Notes under the pieces: generated by a model
What the model was told of the DNA's origin: nothing
The model's database searches: none
What the model saw: the letters and a program-made list of their open reading frames with translations, nothing else
Shown here: positions 1-8,839 of the stretch, piece by piece
How positions within the stretch are numbered: position 1 is the first letter of the stretch
How the letters are laid out: every line of letters starts with the position of its first letter
Made by a program: the position numbers and the translations under genes
Assembly (NCBI GenBank): GCA_965204835.1
Contig: OZ242017.1
Span: 1 to 64,000 of the forward strand
DNA length: 64,000 bases
Origin: VXMT01 sp965204835
GTDB lineage: Bacteria > Chloroflexota > Dehalococcoidia > UBA2979
Direction of reading: 5' to 3'

Positions 1-381
1 ACGAACCTCAGCAGCGTCTTCTACTGCCTCAAGCACGAGATACCGGCGATGCTGGAGCGCGGCGGCGGGGCCATCGTGAACACCTCGTCGGGCGCGGGGC
101 TGCACGGCGGCGCGGGGCTGGCGCACTACAGCGCGGCGAAGCACGGCGTGATCGGCCTCACGCGATCCGCCTCGGACGAGTTCGCGCGCGAGGGCGTCCG
201 CGTCAACGCGGTCTGCCCCGGCCTGGTCGACACCCCGCTGGTGCAGGGCAGCGTGTTCGATGTCGACTTCAAGGCCGACCCCTCGCAGATCGCGGAGGTG
301 GTGGCGTGGCTGCTCTCCGAAGACTCCTCGTGGGTCTCGGGGCAGCCGATCGAGGTCAACGGGGGCGGGCGCGGCGGGTAG
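1..381 (+). CDS. Short-chain dehydrogenase/reductase (SDR), C-terminal part
   Basis: The frame is open from base 1, so the N-terminus with the NAD(P)-binding GxxxGxG loop lies outside the window. The visible 126 residues hold the classical SDR active site: the catalytic serine in IVNTSSGAG, then Tyr and Lys in HYSAAKHG (YxxxK). The typical RVNAVCPGLVDTP segment and a C-terminal EVNGGGRGG tail follow. The family oxidises or reduces small alcohols and ketones with NAD(P)H; the substrate cannot be told. The DNA just after the stop resembles the gaps between the solute-binding protein genes downstream. Confidence 0.93.
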   Translation, partial: TNLSSVFYCLKHEIPAMLERGGGAIVNTSSGAGLHGGAGLAHYSAAKHGVIGLTRSASDEFAREGVRVNAVCPGLVDTPLVQGSVFDVDFKADPSQIAEVVAWLLSEDSSWVSGQPIEVNGGGRGG

Positions 382-497
382 CGAACGCTCCTCGGTGCAC
401 CCACTCGTACAGGGCCGGGCGGGCAGCCGCCGGGCCGCGCGCGATGCGTCCGCGGACCGCACGGCGGCGCGAACGTGCGCACCCACGTACATCGCTC

Positions 498-538
498 GTC
501 ACAACGAATGCGTATTGCCTGTAAGGGATATGTATGAT
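498..538 (+). promoter_or_regulatory. Upstream element and probable promoter of the first solute-binding protein gene
   Basis: This 41-base block matches the block at 2600-2640 in 34 positions. It contains ACAACGAATGCGTAT (501-515), exactly 17 bases, then TATGAT (533-538), a good sigma-70 -10 box. GCGTAT sits where a -35 box would, but is far from TTGACA. That suggests either a lineage-specific -35 or an activator/repressor site. Function is inferred from conservation and spacing only. Confidence 0.55.
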
Positions 539-592
539 GACCGCGTGGCGCACGTGTTTCGCGTCACGAGTACCAGGGAGTGGAGTTGAGCC

Positions 593-2479
593 ATGACCGA
601 ACCCGAGAGCACCCGGCATTGGTGGTCGCTGGAAGTGAGCAGGCGCAGCCTGCTGCGAGGCGGTGCTCTCGGCGGGGTGGGCCTCGCCGCTGCCGCGCTC
701 ATCGGCTGCGGCGGCGACGACGATGACGACGACACCACCAGCACGGCTCCCGCCTCCGGCGGGGCCACGAGCACCGGCTCGACGACGGCGACGACGGCCT
801 CGGACGACACGTCGGGCGACGACGGCGATGCATCCGACACCACACCGAGCGGCGACAGCGAGGACACGTCCGAGCAGGTCGAGGCGCTGGGCGAGTGGAT
901 CAAGGACCCGGACCTCCCGTACCCGTTCAACTTCCCCGAGCCGAACAAGGTGCCGAAGCCGGGCGGCGTGATGAAGGTCGCCACGAGCTGGGACTACCAG
1001 ACCATCGACCCGGTCACCTCGGCCGCGGGCGGCACGGTCACCGTCCCCAACGTGGTCTACAACCGCCTGCTCGGCATCGTGCGCGGCCCCGCCGCCGATC
1101 CGTACAAGCTCGAGTTGGAGTCGGAACTGGCGCAGTCCTGGGAGCGATCCCCGGACGGGCTGACGTTTACGTTCCACATCACGCCGGGCATCACGTGGCA
1201 GAACGTGCCGCCGCTGAGCGGACGGGCGTTCACCGCCGAGGACGCAAGGTTCGCCATCGAGCGCTACGCCAACGAGGGCGTGCACCAGGCGTACTACAAC
1301 AACGCCTCCACGTATGAGGCCGCGGACGACCTCACGTTCAAGATCGGCATGTCCAACCCCACAGCGGACTTCCTCAATCCGCTCGGCAGCAACAAGCAGA
1401 CGATCTTCCCGCGCGAGCTCGTGGACGACGGGTCGATCGAGACGACGGCGATCGGGACCGGCGGGTTCATCCTCACCGATGCCGCACCGGCCCAGCACGT
1501 GATCTTCGAGAAGAACCCGGACTACTGGGAGCGCGAAGTCCTCATGGACGGCTTCGAGTTCCGGATCATCCTGGACGGCGCCGCCCGCACCGCGGCGTTC
1601 CGGGTGGGCCAGATCGACTACGCGTACTCCCTGGCCCCCAACCTGGCCACGCTCGAGAAGATCCTGGAGACCAACCCGGACGTCCAGGTGAACCTCACGG
1701 TCGTGACCTACAACGGCACGACCTTCGGGATGAACCTCACGCTGCCGAAGTACGAGGACGAGCGGGTGCGGCGCGCCATCTCGCTGGCGTTCGACCGCGA
1801 GCTCATGGTGGACCTGGTCTACGACGGGATCGCCAAGATCTTCCACGTCATCCCGTGGACCTACCTCTACGACGAGGAGCCGACGCTGGAGTCGGGCGGC
1901 CTCGGCAAGTGGATCCGCCACGACCCGGCCGAGGCCAGGAAGCTGCTCGCGGCCGCGGGCGCCGAGGGCCTCACGATGGTCAACATGTACTACCCGTACT
2001 CCGGGCTGCAGGACCAGACCGCCGAGATCGCGCAGGCCAACCTCAAGGACGCCGGCATCACCATGACCGGCGGCGCAGTCGACTACACCGAGTTCAACTC
2101 GGCGTGGGTGCCCGCCAAGCTGCCGGACGTTTCCACGGTGGCGTGGAGCACCAGTGGCTTCGACGCCGACAACTGGTTCCACGGCCAGATCCACTCGGAG
2201 TCGCCCGGCAACCGCTGGCGCATCAACGACCCGCAGCTGGACCAGTGGGCCGAGGAGCAGCAACTGGAACTCGATCCCGAAGCGCGGAAGGAGATCTGGC
2301 AAAAGATCTACGACCGGGACCTGGACATGATGTACCGCCCGGCCTTCCCCAGCGGGAACTACCCCGAGGTGAGCCAGCCGTGGGTGCGCGGCATCCGCTG
2401 GGGCGCCAGCTCGCCGAACGACAACAGCTCCTACTACGACTGGGGCGACGTCATCCCGGCGGCCTGGCTCGACAAGTAG
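593..2479 (+). CDS. ABC transporter solute-binding lipoprotein, family 5 (peptide/nickel/opine type), paralog 1
   Basis: 628 residues. The N-terminus has a twin-arginine motif (SRRSLLRGG, R17-R18), a hydrophobic stretch and a lipobox LIGC with Cys39, so it is probably Tat-exported and lipid-anchored. Six aspartates and a Ser/Thr/Gly/Asp linker to about residue 100 follow. The mature part is SBP_bac_5-like: GGTVTVPNVVYNRLLG, FTFHITPGITWQNVPP, then an ERVRRAISLAFDRELM helix. Such proteins capture oligopeptides or similar solutes for an ABC importer. No permease or ATPase gene is nearby. ATG chosen because GGGAGTGGAG lies just upstream. Confidence 0.93.
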   Translation: MTEPESTRHWWSLEVSRRSLLRGGALGGVGLAAAALIGCGGDDDDDDTTSTAPASGGATSTGSTTATTASDDTSGDDGDASDTTPSGDSEDTSEQVEALGEWIKDPDLPYPFNFPEPNKVPKPGGVMKVATSWDYQTIDPVTSAAGGTVTVPNVVYNRLLGIVRGPAADPYKLELESELAQSWERSPDGLTFTFHITPGITWQNVPPLSGRAFTAEDARFAIERYANEGVHQAYYNNASTYEAADDLTFKIGMSNPTADFLNPLGSNKQTIFPRELVDDGSIETTAIGTGGFILTDAAPAQHVIFEKNPDYWEREVLMDGFEFRIILDGAARTAAFRVGQIDYAYSLAPNLATLEKILETNPDVQVNLTVVTYNGTTFGMNLTLPKYEDERVRRAISLAFDRELMVDLVYDGIAKIFHVIPWTYLYDEEPTLESGGLGKWIRHDPAEARKLLAAAGAEGLTMVNMYYPYSGLQDQTAEIAQANLKDAGITMTGGAVDYTEFNSAWVPAKLPDVSTVAWSTSGFDADNWFHGQIHSESPGNRWRINDPQLDQWAEEQQLELDPEARKEIWQKIYDRDLDMMYRPAFPSGNYPEVSQPWVRGIRWGASSPNDNSSYYDWGDVIPAAWLDK

Positions 2480-2520
2480 CGAGCACCAACGAGGTACGTA
2501 CCCCTCGCGAGCAAGGGTGG

Positions 2521-2544
2521 GCGGGCGGTCTCCGGGCCGCCCGC
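2521..2544 (+). terminator. GC hairpin after solute-binding paralog 1
   Basis: GCGGGCGGTC (2521-2530), loop TCCG, GGCCGCCCGC (2535-2544). The ten-base-pair stem has one G-T pair. No T-run follows, so it is a terminator-like or mRNA 3'-end-stabilising hairpin rather than a classical intrinsic terminator. Nearly the same hairpin recurs after paralogs 2 and 3. Confidence 0.55.
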
Positions 2545-2599
2545 TCCGCGTCTGCGCGGCGCGAACATGCGCCGACAGCAACCTCCAGATGCATCCGCG

Positions 2600-2640
2600 G
2601 ACACAACGAATGCGTATCGCTTGTGCGGGGTCTGTATGAT
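2600..2640 (+). promoter_or_regulatory. Upstream element and probable promoter of solute-binding paralog 2
   Basis: Second copy of the conserved block: ACAACGAATGCGTAT at 2603-2617, 17 bases, then TATGAT at 2635-2640. The preceding bases (GGCGCGAACATGCGC) also resemble those before copy 1. This argues that each paralog has its own similarly controlled promoter instead of one operon transcript. Confidence 0.55.
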
Positions 2641-2695
2641 TCCCGCAGGGCGGAGCCTGGCGACACGCTCCGGCGCAGACACGTAGGGGGGACCC

Positions 2696-4594
2696 ATGAC
2701 CGATTCCGAGAGCACCCGAGACTGGTGGACGCCGGAGCTGAGCCGGCGCAGCCTGCTGCGAGGAGGTGTCATCGGCGGGGTGGGCCTCGCCGCGGCCGCA
2801 CTCATCGGCTGTGGCGGCGACGACGATGACGACGACACCGCCGCCACCACCACCGGTGGTTCGACCACCACAAGCGGCGGCAGCGGCGCCTCCGGCAGCA
2901 CGACGACCAGCGACAGCACCGATGACTCCTCGGACGACTCGGCAACCGACGACAGCGCGGACGACGCTGGCGGCGACACGGCCGATGCGCCGGCTGGCGA
3001 GGGGATGCTGGTCCAGGACCCGAACCTGCCGTACCCGTACCAGTTCCCGGAGCCGGCAGGGCTGACGCCCAAGCCGGGTGGTGTCCTGCGCGTCGCGGCG
3101 ACGTGGGACGTCGGGTCGATGGACCCGACGGTCTCGGCCGCGGGCGGCACCATCACCGTGCCGAACATGGTCTACGACAAGCTGCTCGGCATGGTCGGTG
3201 GGCCGGCGAAGAACCCGTTCGCCATCGAGATCAAGCCGGAGATCGCCTCGTCCTGGGAGCGCACCCCGGACGGGACCGTCTTCTCGTTCGCGCTGCGCGA
3301 CGACGTGAAGTGGCAGAACCTTCCGCCGCTGAACGGCCGGCCGCTGGTCGCCGAGGACGTCCGGTACGCCTTCGACCTCTACTCGCAGGAGGGGGTGCAC
3401 CAGTCGTACTGGACCAACATCGGGTCCATCGACGCGCCCGACGACCACAGCCTCACGATCACGATGTCGAAGGTCACGGCGGACTTCATCCTGCCGCTGG
3501 CCAGCCGCTACCAGCTCATCTTCCCGAAGGAGTTGGTCGACGAGGGCACGATCGACAAGAAGGTGATCGGCACCGGAGCGATGATCCTTGATGAGGCATC
3601 GCAGGGCAGCCACGCCATCTTCAGCAAGAACCCGGACTTCTGGGCGAGCGAGGTGTACCTGGACGGCGTCGAGTTCCGGCTCCGCCAGGACTACGCAACC
3701 CGCCTCGCCGGGTTCCGTGTCGGCCAGTTCGACTACTGCTACGGGCTGGTGCCGGACATCCGGGCGATGGAGAAGCTGATCGAGACCAACCCGGACGTGC
3801 AGGTGAACTTCAACACCAACGTGCGTGGTAACCCGTTCGGCCTGAACCTCTCGAACCCGAAGTTCCAGGACGAGCGCGTGCGGCAGGCGATCAGTCTCGC
3901 CATCGACACCGAGTTCATGGAGGACGTGCAGTACGACGGCCTGGCGAAGTCGAACGCGCTCCAGGTGTGGACCTTCGTCTTTGACGAAGAGCCCACCGTC
4001 GCGAACGGCGACTACGGGCGGTGGCACGGCCGCCACGACATCGACGAGGCGAAGAAGTTGATCGCGGCCGCAGGTGCGGAAGGGCTCGAGTTCGAGAACT
4101 TCTACCACAACTACGGTTCGCCCACCGGCGACCAGCGCTCCGACATCGTCAAGGAGCAACTGGCGGCCGTCGGGCTCACGCTGACGCCGCGTCACGTGGA
4201 CTACACCGAGTTCAACTCGACGTGGGTGCCGGGCAAGCTGGAGGAGGCGAGCACGTCGGCGTGGGCCACCGTGGGCTTCGACGCCGACAACTACTTCTAC
4301 AGCGTGCTGCACTCGCAGTCGTCGGGGAACCGCTGGCAGCTCAACGACCCGCAGGTCGATGCGCTGGCCGAGGCGCAGCAGGTGGAGCTGGACCCGGACG
4401 CACGGAGGGACATCCTCCGCGAGATCTGGGATTACATGATGGACAAGGCGTACCACCCGCCGCTGCCCACGCAGTTCAGCTTCGAGGTGTACCAGCCGTG
4501 GGTGCGCGGCCTCCGCTTCGGCGGGGTCATGTACTCCAACGGCTCCTACTACGACTGGGGCCACCAGATGGGGACGGCCTGGCTGAACAAGTAG
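2696..4594 (+). CDS. ABC transporter solute-binding lipoprotein, family 5, paralog 2
   Basis: 632 residues, colinear with paralog 1 over its length. It has SRRSLLRGG twin arginines, LIGC lipobox (Cys39), a six-aspartate run and a long Thr/Ser/Asp linker. The binding domain starts near residue 100 (DPNLPYPYQFPEP), with VFSFALRDDVKWQNLPP and DERVRQAISLAIDTEF. Closer to paralog 3 than to paralog 1 in the core. Expected outer face of the membrane; ligand unknown. ATG follows GTAGGGGGGACCC, a strong ribosome-binding site. Confidence 0.93.
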   Translation: MTDSESTRDWWTPELSRRSLLRGGVIGGVGLAAAALIGCGGDDDDDDTAATTTGGSTTTSGGSGASGSTTTSDSTDDSSDDSATDDSADDAGGDTADAPAGEGMLVQDPNLPYPYQFPEPAGLTPKPGGVLRVAATWDVGSMDPTVSAAGGTITVPNMVYDKLLGMVGGPAKNPFAIEIKPEIASSWERTPDGTVFSFALRDDVKWQNLPPLNGRPLVAEDVRYAFDLYSQEGVHQSYWTNIGSIDAPDDHSLTITMSKVTADFILPLASRYQLIFPKELVDEGTIDKKVIGTGAMILDEASQGSHAIFSKNPDFWASEVYLDGVEFRLRQDYATRLAGFRVGQFDYCYGLVPDIRAMEKLIETNPDVQVNFNTNVRGNPFGLNLSNPKFQDERVRQAISLAIDTEFMEDVQYDGLAKSNALQVWTFVFDEEPTVANGDYGRWHGRHDIDEAKKLIAAAGAEGLEFENFYHNYGSPTGDQRSDIVKEQLAAVGLTLTPRHVDYTEFNSTWVPGKLEEASTSAWATVGFDADNYFYSVLHSQSSGNRWQLNDPQVDALAEAQQVELDPDARRDILREIWDYMMDKAYHPPLPTQFSFEVYQPWVRGLRFGGVMYSNGSYYDWGHQMGTAWLNK

Positions 4595-4632
4595 CGAGCA
4601 CTCCTCGGTACTCACCCTCGGTAGAGGGCGTG

Positions 4633-4656
4633 GCGGGCGGCCTGCGGGCCGCCCGC
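4633..4656 (+). terminator. GC hairpin after solute-binding paralog 2
   Basis: Perfect ten-base-pair stem GCGGGCGGCC / GGCCGCCCGC around the loop TGCG. No T-run. Same position and sequence type as the hairpins at 2521 and 6718. Confidence 0.6.
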
Positions 4657-4700
4657 TTCGCGTCCGCGTCTCCCTCGGTCGAAGCTAGCTTGCTAAATCC

Positions 4701-4721
4701 ATTCGCATAACGTATGCGTAT
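4701..4721 (+). promoter_or_regulatory. Diverged copy of the shared upstream element, before paralog 3
   Basis: CATAACGTATGCGTAT (4706-4721) matches the CACAACGAATGCGTAT of copies 1 and 2 at 14 of 16 positions. Here CGCAT (4704-4708) and ATGCG (4714-4718) form an inverted repeat with a 5-base spacer, as expected for a dimeric regulator site. No TATGAT occurs at the 17-base distance, so the promoter itself is not conserved. Inference. Confidence 0.4.
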
Positions 4722-4792
4722 AACCGATAAGGGCGCGATGGCTCCGCACGAGCGCGAGTCATCACGCGCAGAAGCAACCAGGGAGCAGAGCC

Positions 4793-6691
4793 ATGACCGA
4801 ATCCGAGAGCACCCAACACTGGTGGGCGCCGGAACTGAGCCGGCGCGCCGTACTGCGAGGTGGCCTGCTCGGAGGAGTGGGCCTCGCCGCGGCGGCCCTC
4901 ATCGGCTGCGGCGGCGACGACGACGATGACGACGACGACACGACGGCCACCACGGGCGGCGCCAGCGGCGGCGCGTCCGGAGGCGCCGCTACCGGTTCGG
5001 GCGACAGCGCGACCACGTCGGGCGACGACGACTCCGGCAACGGGGACGCCGCGGCCACCGAGGGCGGAGACGGCGAGGAGGCAGTCGGCGAGGGCTATGG
5101 GCTCGTCCGCGACGAGACGCTGCCCTACCCGTACCAGTTCCCGGAGCCCCCGGGGCTGACACCCAAGCCCGGCGGCATCATGCGCATCGCCGCCACGTGG
5201 AACGTCGCGACGATGGACCCGACGGCCTCGGCCGCGGGCGGCACGATCACCGCGCCGAACATGGTCTACAACCGCCTGCTGGGCATGGTCGGCGGCGTCA
5301 ACAAGAACCCGTTCAGCATCGAACTCGAGCCGGAGCTCGCCTCGTCCTGGGAGCGCACCCCGGACGGCGCGATGTTCTCGTTCGGGATCCGCGACGACAT
5401 CAAGTGGCAGAACATCGCGCCGCTCAACGGCCGCGCGTTCACCTCGGCGGACGCCAAGTACGCCTTCGACCGCTACTCGACCGAGGGCGTGCACCAGTCC
5501 TACTGGGCGAACGTCAGCGCCATCGAGACGCCCGATGACACCTCGATGACCATCCAGATGTCGAAGGTCACGGCGGACTTCATCCTGCCGCTGGCCAGCC
5601 GCTACCAGACGATCTTCCCGAAGGAGCTCGTCGACGACGGCACCATCGCCGACAAGGTGGTGGGCACCGGCCCGATGATCCTCGACGAGGCCGAGGCGGG
5701 CAGCCACGCCATCTTCAGCAAGAACCCGGACTACTTCGAGCGCGAGGTGCTGCTCGACGGCGTCGAGTTCCGGCTGCGCCAGGACTACACGGCCCGGCTC
5801 GCCGGCTTCCGCGTCGGGCAGTTCGACTACGTCTACGGCCTGGCGCCGAGCATCGACCAGCTGGGGAAGATCCTGGAGACCAACCCGGACATCCAGATCA
5901 ACCTCACCCCGGTGGTGAACGGCACCTCGCCGTTCGGGATGAACCTCTCCAACCCGAAGTTCGCCGACGAGCGGGTGCGCCAGGCGCTCACGCTCGGGAT
6001 CGACACGGCGCTGATCGCCGAGCTGCTGTACGACAACATCTCCAAGACGTTGCCGCTGCAGCCGTGGACGTTCGTCCGTGACGATGAGCCGACGGCCGAA
6101 AACGGCGGCCTCGGCCGCTTCGCGGGGCGCTACGACCCCGACGAGGCGATCAAGCTGCTCAAGGCCGCGGGGGCAGAGGACCTCGAGTTCGAGAACTTCT
6201 ACCACAACTACTCGAACCCCGGCTCGGACCAGCGCGCGGAGATCATCGCGGAGAACCTCGAGAAGATCGGGGTGAAGATGAACCAGCGCCACGTCGACTA
6301 CACGGAGTTCAACTCCACGTGGGTGCCGGGCAAGCTGGAGGAAGGCTGCACGAGCTGCTGGCTGACGGTCGGCTTCGACGCGGACAACTTCTTCTACAAC
6401 TCGGTGCACTCGGAGTCGCTCGGCAACCGCTGGCGGCTCAACGACCCGCAGGTCGACGAGTGGGCGGAGGCGCAGCAGGTCGAGCTGGACCCGGACGCGC
6501 GGAAGGAGATCCACAAGACGATGTGGGACTACTTCCTGGAGAAGATGTACTGGCCGCCGCAGCCGGCCTCGATCGGCATCGAGGTCTACCAGCCGTGGGT
6601 GCGGGGCATCCGCTTCGGCGGGGTGTTCCTGACGAACATCTCGTACTACGACTGGGGCGACCAGATCGCGGGGGCCTGGCTCAACAAGTAG
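4793..6691 (+). CDS. ABC transporter solute-binding lipoprotein, family 5, paralog 3
   Basis: 632 residues with SRRAVLRGG twin arginines, LIGC lipobox (Cys39), an eight-aspartate run and a Gly/Ser/Thr linker. The core shows GGTITAPNMVYNRLLGMV, MFSFGIRDDIKWQN and DERVRQALTLGIDTAL. It is most like paralogs 2 and 4 in the core. The Asp run is longer than in paralogs 1 and 2 (eight versus six), a sign of repeat-length change. ATG follows GGGAGCAGAGCC. Confidence 0.93.
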   Translation: MTESESTQHWWAPELSRRAVLRGGLLGGVGLAAAALIGCGGDDDDDDDDTTATTGGASGGASGGAATGSGDSATTSGDDDSGNGDAAATEGGDGEEAVGEGYGLVRDETLPYPYQFPEPPGLTPKPGGIMRIAATWNVATMDPTASAAGGTITAPNMVYNRLLGMVGGVNKNPFSIELEPELASSWERTPDGAMFSFGIRDDIKWQNIAPLNGRAFTSADAKYAFDRYSTEGVHQSYWANVSAIETPDDTSMTIQMSKVTADFILPLASRYQTIFPKELVDDGTIADKVVGTGPMILDEAEAGSHAIFSKNPDYFEREVLLDGVEFRLRQDYTARLAGFRVGQFDYVYGLAPSIDQLGKILETNPDIQINLTPVVNGTSPFGMNLSNPKFADERVRQALTLGIDTALIAELLYDNISKTLPLQPWTFVRDDEPTAENGGLGRFAGRYDPDEAIKLLKAAGAEDLEFENFYHNYSNPGSDQRAEIIAENLEKIGVKMNQRHVDYTEFNSTWVPGKLEEGCTSCWLTVGFDADNFFYNSVHSESLGNRWRLNDPQVDEWAEAQQVELDPDARKEIHKTMWDYFLEKMYWPPQPASIGIEVYQPWVRGIRFGGVFLTNISYYDWGDQIAGAWLNK

Positions 6692-6717
6692 CCACTCGCC
6701 ACCCTCGGATGCGACAC

Positions 6718-6743
6718 GGCGGGCGGCCTGCGGGCCGCCCGCC
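6718..6743 (+). terminator. GC hairpin after solute-binding paralog 3
   Basis: Perfect eleven-base-pair stem GGCGGGCGGCC / GGCCGCCCGCC with loop TGCG; no T-run. It is the third and most perfect copy of this intergenic hairpin. Confidence 0.6.
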
Positions 6744-6881
6744 TCGCGTCCGGCGCCGCTCTCGCCTCGACGACGAGCAGCCAGGGAACCTCACCCGCCC
6801 GCGCGACGTATATCACTGAGAGGGCCGCGCGACGGCCCGCCGTCGCCGCGCGATCATCGTGCCGGGCGCCGAGGAGCTGAT

Positions 6882-8756
6882 GTGGCTGAGCGCGAGCGCA
6901 CCGTGGACCCGTCGGGACGACGGCTGAGCCGCCGCGGCCTGCTGCGCGGCGGCCTGCTCGGCGGCGCGGGCCTCGCCGCGGCCGCGCTCCTCGGCTGCAC
7001 GCAGGACGAGGAGCCCGCGCCACGACCGGTCGCCAGAGGTGCGGCCGATCCGACGGCCAGCCCGTCCCCAACCCCGCGGGTTGTCCCGACTCCTGCCCCC
7101 CGGCCGCGCCGCATCCCGCCCGAGCCTACTCCGGAGGGTGAGCTCGGGATGTGGGTCCACGATCCGGACCTGCCGTACCCGTACCAGTTCCCGGATCCGC
7201 GGCGGCCCTACATCAGCAGTAGCACCTTGAGGATCGACACCACCTTCCCCATCTCCACGCTGGACCCCACGAAGTCGGCCAGCGGCAGCACCCTCACCGT
7301 GCCGAACATGGTCTATAACCGGCTGCTTGGCATGGCCAGCGGCGTCAACAAGAACCCGTTCACAATCGAGCTCGAACCTGAGCTCGCCTCCTCGTGGGAG
7401 CGCAGTCCGGACGGCGCTACGTTCTCGTTCGGGCTTCGCGACGACGTCGCTTGGCAGAACGTGGCCCCACTCAACGGGCGCCCTTTCACTTCGGGCGACG
7501 TGAAACACGCCTACGACCACTACTCATTCGAGGGCGTGCATCGGGCCTACTGGGCGAACGTCAGCTCCGTCGAGGCGCCCGATGGGACCGCACTGACGAT
7601 CCGGATGTCCACAGTCAAGGCGGACTTCATCCTCCCACTCGCCAGCCGTTACCAGCCGATCCATCCGCGGGAGCTTGTCGACAGCGGCGAGATCGAGTCC
7701 CGGGCGGTCGGCACCGGGCCGATGATCCTCGAGGAGGCCACGGACGACAGGCGCGTCATCTTCACCAGGAACCCCGAGTACTTTGAGCGTGACGTGCTGC
7801 TCGACGGCGTCGAGTTCGACTACATACCGGACCCAGCCGCGACGCTCGCCCACTTCCGGGTGGGCAGCGTTGATTACGCCCACGAGCTCGCCGACAACAT
7901 CGAACGACTTGAGTCGGTGCTCCACTCAAACCCCTACGCCCAGATCAACATGCGGGTAGTGGACTCCGGCAATATGCCGCTCGGCCTCAACCTCTCGAAC
8001 CCGAAGTTTGCGGATGAGCGTGTGCGCCAGGCGATGACGCTCGCGACGGACACGCAGGTCATGGCGGCGGCCGTCTACAACGGTCTGGCGAAGAACCTGC
8101 CGCTGCATCCGTGGGTATTCGTGGACGACGAAGAGCCGACCCCGGCGTCGGACCTGCTCGGGCGGTGGTTCTGGCGACACGACCCAGCCCAGGCGAAGCA
8201 ACTGCTTGCAGCCGCCGGCGCCGAGGGCCTGGCGTTCGGATCCATCTACACCAGCCGCGGCACTCCGGCGCTAGACCGCCTCACCGACATGGTGGTCGGC
8301 GACCTCGCCAAGGTCGGCCTCACCATGGAAGCGCAGCATGTCGACCCTGCGGAGTTCGACTCGATGTGGGTGACGGGCGGGCTCAAGGAGGCCAGCACGT
8401 CGGCTTGGGGCACGCGGGGGTTCGAGCCTGACGACTACTTCTTCGACATGGTCCACTCCCGATCCCCGAAGAACCTGTGGAAGCTGAACGACCCACGCGT
8501 CGACGCGTGGGCCGAGGCGCAGCAGGTCGAGCTCGACCCTGACGCACGCCGGGAGATCCACCGAACGATGTGGGAGTACTTCCTGGAGAAGATGTTCTGG
8601 CCGCCGCTCCCCTCCCCGATCGGCTTCGAGGTCTACCAGCGGTGGCTTCGCGGGATCCGCTTCGGCGGCATCCTCGGCACTAATAGCCTCTTCGACCTCG
8701 GAGACCAGATCGCCGGGGCGTGGATCGATCCGGATAGTGATTGGGGACGCTGGTAG
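6882..8756 (+). CDS. ABC transporter solute-binding lipoprotein, family 5, paralog 4 (diverged)
   Basis: 624 residues from a GTG start. LSRRGLLRGG twin arginines and lipobox LLGC (Cys39) align exactly with the other three, but the aspartate run is replaced by QDEEPAPRPVARG and a Pro/Arg linker. The core keeps TLTVPNMVYNRLLGMASG, FSFGLRDDVAWQN and DERVRQAMTLATDTQV. Third-position GC is visibly lower in parts than in paralogs 1-3, and the shared upstream element is absent. It is the oldest or least constrained copy. No permease follows; the next genes are an exporter. Confidence 0.92.
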   Translation: MAERERTVDPSGRRLSRRGLLRGGLLGGAGLAAAALLGCTQDEEPAPRPVARGAADPTASPSPTPRVVPTPAPRPRRIPPEPTPEGELGMWVHDPDLPYPYQFPDPRRPYISSSTLRIDTTFPISTLDPTKSASGSTLTVPNMVYNRLLGMASGVNKNPFTIELEPELASSWERSPDGATFSFGLRDDVAWQNVAPLNGRPFTSGDVKHAYDHYSFEGVHRAYWANVSSVEAPDGTALTIRMSTVKADFILPLASRYQPIHPRELVDSGEIESRAVGTGPMILEEATDDRRVIFTRNPEYFERDVLLDGVEFDYIPDPAATLAHFRVGSVDYAHELADNIERLESVLHSNPYAQINMRVVDSGNMPLGLNLSNPKFADERVRQAMTLATDTQVMAAAVYNGLAKNLPLHPWVFVDDEEPTPASDLLGRWFWRHDPAQAKQLLAAAGAEGLAFGSIYTSRGTPALDRLTDMVVGDLAKVGLTMEAQHVDPAEFDSMWVTGGLKEASTSAWGTRGFEPDDYFFDMVHSRSPKNLWKLNDPRVDAWAEAQQVELDPDARREIHRTMWEYFLEKMFWPPLPSPIGFEVYQRWLRGIRFGGILGTNSLFDLGDQIAGAWIDPDSDWGRW

Positions 8757-8839
8757 CCGAGTCTCGCGCCAGTCGCCTCGCCTTCAGCGACCGGCGCGCC
8801 CAGGGACTCCGTAGCGCCCCCCGCACGTAGACTCGATCC

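Noticed and set aside
356..4615. A 1419-codon open frame on the minus strand opposite the first two binding proteins
   Set aside because: It is Arg/Val/Asp-rich with no domain and simply mirrors the GC-rich codon bias of the real genes on the plus strand. The same holds for 4685-6514 minus.
2521..6743. Regularly spaced GC hairpins as CRISPR-like repeats
   Set aside because: Only three copies about 2.1 kb apart, each after a paralogous gene; they are terminator-like hairpins duplicated with the genes.
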